Positions 17,471 through 24,027 of a DNA stretch of 64,000 nt are shown here, in pieces. A model generated the notes under the pieces. The model was not told where the DNA came from. It made no database searches and saw only the letters and a program-made list of their open reading frames with translations. The stretch comes from Gammaproteobacteria bacterium (lineage in GTDB: Bacteria > Pseudomonadota > Gammaproteobacteria > UBA9339). The stretch spans positions 1 to 64,000 of the forward strand of contig JAMCWR010000001.1 of NCBI GenBank assembly GCA_023480665.1, written 5' to 3'. Made by a program: the position numbers and the translations under genes. Positions within the stretch are counted from its first letter, which is position 1; each line of letters opens with the position of its first letter.

Positions 17471-17572
17471 GCACGCAAGGCTTTGCCGGTATGCTCCGCA
17501 AAATGGCTCGGTCTCGTCCCTCGACCTGCGCTTTATTTTTGCTGCGCACACCGGCAAATCCTATTTGCGTGC
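17471..17572. repeat. dispersed inverted-repeat element, copy A
   Basis: 102 bp element inside the 17432-17669 spacer of the nag operon. Arms GCACGCAA (17471-17478) and TTGCGTGC (17565-17572) pair, then TTTGCCGGT (17482-17490) pairs with ACCGGCAAA (17550-17558). The core GGCTCGGTCTCGTCCCTCGA is identical to copy B at 44134-44236. It interrupts an operon, so it may be transcribed as a large hairpin between the kinase and the deaminase genes. Confidence 0.85.
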
Positions 17573-17669
17573 TCGGTGCTTGTTCTTTGTATTATTGTGA
17601 AACAATTACAAAGTCCACACATTCTAAAAAGAGATCCATAAAAAATTACATTGTCCGCGTATTTCAAAT

Positions 17670-18746
17670 ATGAAAGCAAAAAATAACATGATTAAATTAA
17701 GCGTAATGGAAAAAGAGGCGCGAGAAGTTCCAGAGCTGATTACAAAGCAGCTTGAGTTAAACCAGCCAAAATTAGAAGCTTTATGTAAGAGACTGCAGCA
17801 AAATTTACCTCTCTTTGCAATTACTATTGGCCGCGGCAGCTCAGACAATGCCTGCACTTATGCTAAATATTTATTAGAAACTCAATTAGGTCTTGTTACC
17901 GCTTCAGCTGCCCCATCAGTAGTAACAGTTTATAAGGCAAATTTAGCTCTAAAAAACGCTTTAGTTATTGCTATTTCTCAATCTGGTAAAAGCCCTGATA
18001 TTTGCAAAATGCTTGAAATGGCGCGTGAAACTGGGGCCGTTACAGTTGCAATTGTGAATCATACCGATTCACCGCTGGCAAAAGCCGCTGAGTTTGTTAT
18101 CCCAATATGTGCGGGTGAAGAAAAATCTGTAGCTGCCACAAAAAGTTATATTCTCTCGCTTTCTGCATTAGCACATTTTACTGCGATATTTTCAAAAAAT
18201 ACCCAGCTACTTTTAGAGTTATCAAAACTTCCAAAATGTTTATGTATGGCTTTAAGCGATCACCGTTTTGCTTCTGCATTAACTGAATTTAAAAATATAA
18301 ATCGCACCTTTGTGATTGCACGGGGTTTTGGGTTCCCAATCGCAGAGGAGGCGGCTTTAAAATTTAAAGAAACCGCCTCCATTCAAGCTGAAGCTTTTAG
18401 CGCGGCTGAAATCATGCACGGACCATTTACTTTGGTGAAAAAAAATCATCCTTATCTTTTATTTGCGCAAAATGATGTAACATTAAATGGTATTTTAGAT
18501 TTATCAAAAAGAATAAAAAAGCTAGGTGGTAAACCATTTTTGGTTATCCCGGAATCTTTGATAAAAAAAGAAGAGCTAGCATCTCTTGCCACATTTATAA
18601 TTCCGCTACCTGAGAGCTTAGATCCAATTTTAGACCCAATCGTGGCGATTCAGGCTTTTTATCCAATGGTGGCAAAACTTGCGGTGGCGCGTGGTTTTAA
18701 TCCAGATGCACCAGAAAATTTAAACAAAGTCACAGAAACTTTTTGA
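17670..18746 (+). CDS. SIS-domain glucosamine-6-phosphate deaminase (NagB-II type)
   Basis: 358 residues with two SIS domains, like the isomerase half of GlmS but without the glutaminase domain. Family landmarks: ITIGRGSSDNACTYAKYL, ASAAPSVVTVY, AISQSGKSPDI, EKSVAATKSYILSL and EEAALKFKETASIQAEAF. In nag operons lacking classical nagB, this family converts glucosamine-6-P to fructose-6-P plus ammonia. The nagA start overlaps or abuts its stop. Internal ATGs at 17688 and 17706 are plausible alternative starts, since relatives begin close to MEKEAREVPE. Confidence 0.88.
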   Translation: MKAKNNMIKLSVMEKEAREVPELITKQLELNQPKLEALCKRLQQNLPLFAITIGRGSSDNACTYAKYLLETQLGLVTASAAPSVVTVYKANLALKNALVIAISQSGKSPDICKMLEMARETGAVTVAIVNHTDSPLAKAAEFVIPICAGEEKSVAATKSYILSLSALAHFTAIFSKNTQLLLELSKLPKCLCMALSDHRFASALTEFKNINRTFVIARGFGFPIAEEAALKFKETASIQAEAFSAAEIMHGPFTLVKKNHPYLLFAQNDVTLNGILDLSKRIKKLGGKPFLVIPESLIKKEELASLATFIIPLPESLDPILDPIVAIQAFYPMVAKLAVARGFNPDAPENLNKVTETF

Positions 18747-18748
18747 AA

Positions 18749-19945
18749 ATGATGCAAAGTTTACAAATCAAAGGCCCAAGAATTCATACAGAAGATGTCG
18801 CGCTTCTTGCTACAAGTATTTTTATTGAGAAACAAAAAATATCTATAATTTCAGAAGGTAAAGAAAAGAAATTATCTGCAGCAAAAGTTCTAGAGCTCCC
18901 CAGTAATTGGCATGTGTTGCCAGGATTTATTGATATACATATACATGGCGCTGCAGGCAGTGATATTTTAGATACAGATACATCTAACCTTACAAATATA
19001 AGTACAGCTTTAGTTAAAGAAGGTGTGACCTCTTTTCTTCCAACAACGATGACTGTAGAAACGGCAATAATTGATAAAGCTTTAGCGATTATTTTTGCCT
19101 ACAAACAAAAACAAAATACACAAAAGATTGTTGGCGCAGAAATTGTTGGCATTAATTTAGAAGGCCCTTTTATCTCTGCAAAAAAAGCTGGCGCACAGCA
19201 AATTACGCGTTGTCTTATACCAGATATCAATCTTTTTAAGCATTGGCAAAATTTAGCACCAGGGTTAATTAAGATTGTTAGCATAGCGCCTGAATTAGAA
19301 AATGCTATTCCATTCATGCAATATCTTTATTCACAAAATATATGCGCTGCTTTTGCTCACAGCGATGCTGATTACGAGATTGGCTTAAAAGCTATCGCAG
19401 TTCATTTAAACCATGTCACGCATATTTTTAATGCTATGCGTGGTATTAATCACCGCGAACCAAATGCTATTACGGCGTTACTATTGGATGATGCCGTTAC
19501 TATTGAACTTATTGCCGATGGCATACATATTCATCCGGCCGTTTTGAAATTAGTTTTAAAAATAAAAGGCGCAGAGAGAGTGATTTTAATTTCTGATGCG
19601 ATGCGGGCAAAGGGTTTGGGTGATGGTGAATTTGAATTAGGTGGGCAAAAAGTTTTTGTAAAGAATGGCGCGGCAAAACTCCCAAATGGAACTTTGGCTG
19701 GAAGCATTCTTACCATGGATCAGGCGTTGCGTAACATAATTAAATACACAAACTGTACCTTGGGTGAAGCCATAAAAATGGTTTCAGAAAATCCCGCTAA
19801 GAAACTTAAAATTTTTGACCGCAAGGGCAGCATTGCAATTGGCAAAGACGCTGATCTTACCGTGCTCAACGAAAATCTTGAGGTTATGCTTACCATTTGT
19901 CGTGGTGAAATTGTTTTTGATAAAACAATTTCAAGCAGAATTTAA
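18749..19945 (+). CDS. nagA: N-acetylglucosamine-6-phosphate deacetylase
   Basis: 398 residues from ATG 18749 (a TTG at 18743 overlaps the previous stop). Amidohydrolase that removes acetate from GlcNAc-6-P. Landmarks: PGFIDIHIHGAAGSDILD, NLEGPFISAKKAGAQ, FAHSDADYE, THIFNAMRGINHREP and ILISDAM, matching metal ligands and the catalytic aspartate. Last gene of the GlcNAc operon, three bases past the NagB-II stop. A GlcNAc or chitin-derived sugar diet is inferred; no chitinase is present in the window. Confidence 0.95.
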   Translation: MMQSLQIKGPRIHTEDVALLATSIFIEKQKISIISEGKEKKLSAAKVLELPSNWHVLPGFIDIHIHGAAGSDILDTDTSNLTNISTALVKEGVTSFLPTTMTVETAIIDKALAIIFAYKQKQNTQKIVGAEIVGINLEGPFISAKKAGAQQITRCLIPDINLFKHWQNLAPGLIKIVSIAPELENAIPFMQYLYSQNICAAFAHSDADYEIGLKAIAVHLNHVTHIFNAMRGINHREPNAITALLLDDAVTIELIADGIHIHPAVLKLVLKIKGAERVILISDAMRAKGLGDGEFELGGQKVFVKNGAAKLPNGTLAGSILTMDQALRNIIKYTNCTLGEAIKMVSENPAKKLKIFDRKGSIAIGKDADLTVLNENLEVMLTICRGEIVFDKTISSRI

Positions 19946-19952
19946 AGTGTTG

Positions 19953-19981
19953 TTGTTTGGTTAATCCATCCCTGTTACAAT
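19953..19981 (+). promoter_or_regulatory. sigma-70 promoter for secreted propeller-like gene 1
   Basis: TTGTTT, 17-base spacer, TACAAT with a TG extension (TGT-TACAAT). It lies 34 bases before the ATG at 20016, which has an AAGGA ribosome site. Confidence 0.55.
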
Positions 19982-20015
19982 ATTTGCCAATAGATATATT
20001 TTAAGGATAACCGCA

Positions 20016-22751
20016 ATGAAAAAGATCTTTTGGTTGCTATTAGCTTTCTCGGGGTTTTTTATTTTCAATCAAGCTAATGCGGCAGATAACGGCAATTATA
20101 CTTTCGAAAAAATCATTATTAATTCAACTGGCGCATCTCCGCATCAGATTGATGTTTTTGATGTTTTACCTGTTTGGGATAATGTTAATTGCAGTAGTAC
20201 GAATTACTGTCTTTGGGCTACAGGAAGATATGAAAATAATTCTATTCCCGGGGTTAGAGTATATGTCGCAAACAATGCTACTAATCTGAGTGGTGCCTCA
20301 AGTTGGGAGGCATGTAATTTATTGAATAACGGGACTACACCATCTATAGGGGGTTGGTTTGGTGTCAGTGCTAAGTTTGCTGGTTATGTAGGGAATAATC
20401 ATGTTTATCTTCCAACAAACAATACCACAGAAGTATTAAACTATACTACCTGTCTTGCAACCCACGGCAGTGTTAGCAATACCACTGGTTATAATAGAAT
20501 GTTCGTTGACGAGAATAATAATACTGTTGGCGATCCAGATAAACTTTATATCCAAGCAAACACTACAACGGGAAATGATACTTTATACATCGGGGTGAAT
20601 AATTCGGGTAATTATAGCTGGGTTGCGGTGAGTGACCCAACAATCGTGAATCAGACGATGTATGCTGTTGCACCTGCGCTTGCTTCAACCACTCTTGATC
20701 CCGTTTCTATTTATTATCTTGCAACGAATCATGGAATATATAGATGTAATCTCTCATTGGCACAATGTGAAACAGCGAACTGGACACAGGTTAATGGGAG
20801 TATTACTAATGCCAAATACTTAATAGCTCGCTCATATTATTCTTTTACTGCCATTCTTGCCGGCTCAAAAGATGGTTTGCATGTGGGTTTCGATAATAAT
20901 ACAAGTACAAGCTTTCCTTGGGTTACCTATAATAATTCAACGTTGCCCACCGGTGAATATATTACTGGAATTGATGAAAAAGACGGCATTGTTTATGTGT
21001 CTTCATTTCATTCAACTCTAACTGGCCAGGATAGTCGTTTATTGGATAATTTTGATAACATTATCAAGGATTGCAGGCGTAGCAATGCCTACTTTTTAAA
21101 TAGCATCGAAAAAGGCGGTGTATCTATTGGAAATATATCAAATGATATCCAACAAATAACTTGGACCGATAGTTATAATGGCAGTAATTTTTTTAGCAAT
21201 GCAACCTGGGGTATACATCGCGATTTTGTAGATGGGCAAGTTTATGTTGCTTCTTTGGGAAACACATGTAATTCAGGTGGCATAGTTCATATGACTCCGG
21301 CGCCATCAATTTATACTGAATTGCAGCCACATCCTGATGTGCATTTTTCTGCAGCCCCAATTGTGATTGAAGGTAAAAGTTACAACAATGCCACTATCCA
21401 TGATTTAACTATATTGAGATCTAACGAGAGCCAAGTAAAGCTTTGTGCTAATGCCACAGATTGTGGCGTTGTTAGTTCTGGTGTTTCTACGCTGTGTGCA
21501 AATGACACTGTTTTGGGATTTGGTGATAAATGCTATATTTGGCTAGGTGCGAACTCATCTTATCCTGATCTTACATTTGAGTCTAACTCAACTGTTACGG
21601 TGTCATTTAACTACACATTAGCAAGTAGTGACAAAACAAAAGCCAAAACCAAAGCGCAACCAAATGGAATTTCTCGGATATTTAATGTGAAATTTAGTCA
21701 AGGTTTGTTTTTTGCTGGAAACTTTTCTCCACCAATTGGTGGTTACTATGGGGGTAATATTTGGCTTTCTGTTGGTACCGGTAATTTTACTGGCACTCCA
21801 CAGGTTATAAATGCTTTAGCGCAATATAATGCAGATTTGTTTGCAGGTGGGAATTTCACTTTGTTTGATATCATCGAAGGGAAGAATACCACTAATATTG
21901 CAAAGTATGACGGATGGTTTTGGCGTACTATGAATGGCACGAATGGCCCGGTAAATGCATTATTTGGTGGAACATCTAGTAACTTATATGTTGGTGGAAA
22001 TTTCACTATAGTTGGTAATGACAGCGCTACCAATGTTACTGCCAATAACACAGCCGTATGGTATGCATTCACTGGTGGCTGGGATGTTTATCATGACGCT
22101 GTGAATAATACTGTAAATGCTTTACTGGAAAATAGTGACGGAGTTAATTACACATTTTTATATGTTGGCGGTAAGTTTACTCAGGTAAATAGCAGTGTTT
22201 CAGCGGACTATGCTGCAGTGTGGGATAATATTAATTTCACCTGGAGTAGTATGGGCTCTACATTAAATGGCCCTGTAAATGTTTTTGCAGGTAGTTTGTC
22301 ACCGCTAGCTCTTTATGCTGGTGGTGAATTTACTACACCTGGGCAGCATTTAGCGCAATGGAATGGAACTGAGTGGGTATCCTTTAGTGGCGGTGTTAAC
22401 GGTAACGTATTTGCATTATTGTTAAATGGGACGGATTTATTTGTTGGTGGCGCTTTTACTCAAGCAAATAGCAGTGTCAATGCAGATAACGTTGTCTTAT
22501 GGAATGGCACAGCCTGGAACAACTTAAGTAGTAGCGGAACAAATGGTCAAGTAAATGCACTCGCGCTCTATAATAATTCTTTATATGTTGGTGGAAATTA
22601 TACTCAGGCTGGTGGAAGTGGCGCAAATAATATTTCCGTATGGAATAGTACTACGGGTTGGAGCAATATAACTAACAGTAGCTCTGATGGTGTAAATGGT
22701 ACGGTGAATGCATTGTTATTTGCTCAAACAATTACTGTTGCTGCTCAATAA
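20016..22751 (+). CDS. secreted Asn/Thr-rich protein with propeller-like repeats, paralogue 1
   Basis: 911 residues with a Sec signal peptide (cleavage likely after NQANA, about residue 22). The N-terminal half shares INSTGASPHQIDVFD and CNLLNN with the protein at 24028. The C-terminal third has about seven repeats of the form LYVGGxFT followed about 20-30 residues later by W-N/D-G-x-x-W (for example NLYVGGNFTIVG, FLYVGGKFTQVN, ALYAGGEFTTPG), the kind seen in beta-propeller surface proteins. N-x-S/T sequons are very frequent, roughly 55-60 by eye. It is cell-surface or extracellular by inference. fmt starts 13 bases after its stop. Function unknown; glycan or host binding is speculation. Confidence 0.75.
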   Translation: MKKIFWLLLAFSGFFIFNQANAADNGNYTFEKIIINSTGASPHQIDVFDVLPVWDNVNCSSTNYCLWATGRYENNSIPGVRVYVANNATNLSGASSWEACNLLNNGTTPSIGGWFGVSAKFAGYVGNNHVYLPTNNTTEVLNYTTCLATHGSVSNTTGYNRMFVDENNNTVGDPDKLYIQANTTTGNDTLYIGVNNSGNYSWVAVSDPTIVNQTMYAVAPALASTTLDPVSIYYLATNHGIYRCNLSLAQCETANWTQVNGSITNAKYLIARSYYSFTAILAGSKDGLHVGFDNNTSTSFPWVTYNNSTLPTGEYITGIDEKDGIVYVSSFHSTLTGQDSRLLDNFDNIIKDCRRSNAYFLNSIEKGGVSIGNISNDIQQITWTDSYNGSNFFSNATWGIHRDFVDGQVYVASLGNTCNSGGIVHMTPAPSIYTELQPHPDVHFSAAPIVIEGKSYNNATIHDLTILRSNESQVKLCANATDCGVVSSGVSTLCANDTVLGFGDKCYIWLGANSSYPDLTFESNSTVTVSFNYTLASSDKTKAKTKAQPNGISRIFNVKFSQGLFFAGNFSPPIGGYYGGNIWLSVGTGNFTGTPQVINALAQYNADLFAGGNFTLFDIIEGKNTTNIAKYDGWFWRTMNGTNGPVNALFGGTSSNLYVGGNFTIVGNDSATNVTANNTAVWYAFTGGWDVYHDAVNNTVNALLENSDGVNYTFLYVGGKFTQVNSSVSADYAAVWDNINFTWSSMGSTLNGPVNVFAGSLSPLALYAGGEFTTPGQHLAQWNGTEWVSFSGGVNGNVFALLLNGTDLFVGGAFTQANSSVNADNVVLWNGTAWNNLSSSGTNGQVNALALYNNSLYVGGNYTQAGGSGANNISVWNSTTGWSNITNSSSDGVNGTVNALLFAQTITVAAQ

Positions 22752-22764
22752 TAAGTGAATTAAC

Positions 22765-23700
22765 TTGAAAATAATTTTTGCTGGTACTCCACAATTTGCA
22801 GTGCCCACATTAAAAGCTTTGCTTGAATCAAGACATCAGGTGTGCGCCGTTTATACGCAACCTGATAAACCAAGCGGCCGTGGTTTAAAACTCACGCCGA
22901 CTCCAGTTAAACAATTCGCGCTTAAAAATAATTTAACTGTTTTAGAACCAGAAACGCTGCGCGAATTTGTTTTGCAAAAACAATTTAAAGAGTTTCAAGC
23001 AGATATATTAGTTGATGTAGCATATGGTGTGCTTGTACCTAAAACTATTTTAGAAACGCCGCGATTTGGTTGCATTAATTTGCACCCGTCGCTACTACCG
23101 CGTTGGCGTGGCGCAGCTCCAATTCAAAGGGCGCTTTTAGCCGGAGATAGTGAGATTGGGGTAACTATCATGCAAATGGATGAAGGTTATGATACTGGTG
23201 GGATTTTAATCCAAGAAAAACTCGCAGTATCGCCATTTGATACCACAAAAATGTTGCTACAAAAGACAAGTGAACTTGGCGCAAAATTATTATTAGTGGC
23301 GTTAGACGAGATCGAAGCTGGTACTTTAAAGGCGATGCCGCAAAATGATGCACAAAGCACCTATGCAAAAAAGATTGTTAAAACCGAAGCAAAATTAAAT
23401 TGGCGGCTTTCTGCGATTGAGCTTGATCGCATGGTTCGTGCCTTTAATCCTTGGCCGATAGCTTATACAGAAATTAATGGCGAAATTATTCGTGTTTGGC
23501 AAACACTCCCAATTGCAACAGAAGCGGAGATTAAACCCGGCGAAATTATTCAGGCAAATGCAGATGGAATTGATGTTGGAACCAGCAGCGGGATTTTACG
23601 CATTTTACAGTTGCAATTCCCAGGGAAAAAAGCTTTACCAGCAAAAGATATTCTAAATGCGCATCATGAGGTTTTTACGGTAGGGAAAAATATTAGCTAG
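22765..23700 (+). CDS. fmt: methionyl-tRNA formyltransferase
   Basis: 311 residues from a TTG codon at 22765, supported by the exact family start KIIFAGTPQFAVPTL. Formylates initiator Met-tRNA using 10-formyl-THF. Motifs: VDVAYGVLVPKTIL, NLHPSLLPRWRGAAPIQRA with the catalytic Asn-His-Asp set (Asp in DEGYDTGG), and the C-terminal tRNA-binding domain from about 205. It normally lies right after def and before rsmB; here it is isolated between two paralogous secreted-protein genes, and rsmB is absent from the window. It shows no damage. Confidence 0.96.
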   Translation: MKIIFAGTPQFAVPTLKALLESRHQVCAVYTQPDKPSGRGLKLTPTPVKQFALKNNLTVLEPETLREFVLQKQFKEFQADILVDVAYGVLVPKTILETPRFGCINLHPSLLPRWRGAAPIQRALLAGDSEIGVTIMQMDEGYDTGGILIQEKLAVSPFDTTKMLLQKTSELGAKLLLVALDEIEAGTLKAMPQNDAQSTYAKKIVKTEAKLNWRLSAIELDRMVRAFNPWPIAYTEINGEIIRVWQTLPIATEAEIKPGEIIQANADGIDVGTSSGILRILQLQFPGKKALPAKDILNAHHEVFTVGKNIS

Positions 23701-23702
23701 AA

Positions 23703-23864
23703 TTATGAAGTGCAGCCTATATATTGGCCTTCTTTACAAGTGTCATCATCGGGTGTATTGCAAGGAACAGCAGCAAGCGCATTTTTTTCATTTAAGTCGA
23801 TAATAATTAATTCTGGCTTTGAGTATGCTTTTTTATCTTTAAACGTTAGTACTTGCTCTTCCAT
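23703..23864 (-). CDS. 53-residue Cys-containing peptide, RiPP precursor-like
   Basis: ATG at 23862-23864, stop at 23703-23705. The first 28 residues are leader-like: hydrophilic MEEQVLTFKDKK then AYSKPELIIIDLN. Y-x-K-P-x-L-x-x-x-D-L resembles leaders recognised by PqqD-type RRE domains. After NALAA comes a short tail with three cysteines, VPCNTPDDDTCKEGQYIGCTS. GGGA lies just upstream and a TTGCAA/TTATAA promoter pair further up, so it looks expressed. No maturase, RRE protein, protease or exporter gene is recognisable in the window, so modification is unproven. It could also be a small regulatory or unmodified peptide. Confidence 0.6.
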   Translation of the reverse strand: MEEQVLTFKDKKAYSKPELIIIDLNEKNALAAVPCNTPDDDTCKEGQYIGCTS

Positions 23865-23883
23865 TGTTATATCCCTAAATTAT

Positions 23884-23913
23884 TTATAAAACAAAGAATA
23901 ATTTTGTTTGCAA
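23884..23913 (-). promoter_or_regulatory. possible promoter of the small peptide gene
   Basis: On the minus strand TTGCAA (23908-23913), 18-base spacer, TTATAA (23884-23889), about 20 bases before the peptide start. AT-rich context lowers certainty. Confidence 0.4.
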
Positions 23914-23955
23914 ATATTACCAAGTTTTTTAAATTAATGCCACTAGTAAATTAAT

Positions 23956-23985
23956 TAGACATAGATGAAATTTATTTGTTAAAAT
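23956..23985 (+). promoter_or_regulatory. sigma-70 promoter for secreted propeller-like gene 2
   Basis: TAGACA, 18-base spacer, TAAAAT with TG extension (TGT-TAAAAT), 42 bases before the ATG at 24028. Confidence 0.5.
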
Positions 23986-24027
23986 GCCAAAATAAAATAT
24001 TTAGAACACATTTTTAAGGACAATTAT

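Noticed and set aside
17428-17673. 81-codon plus-strand frame between the GlcNAc kinase and deaminase genes
   Set aside because: Most of it is the inverted-repeat element, whose core recurs outside a matching gene at 44134-44236; it has no ribosome site and no protein-like pattern.
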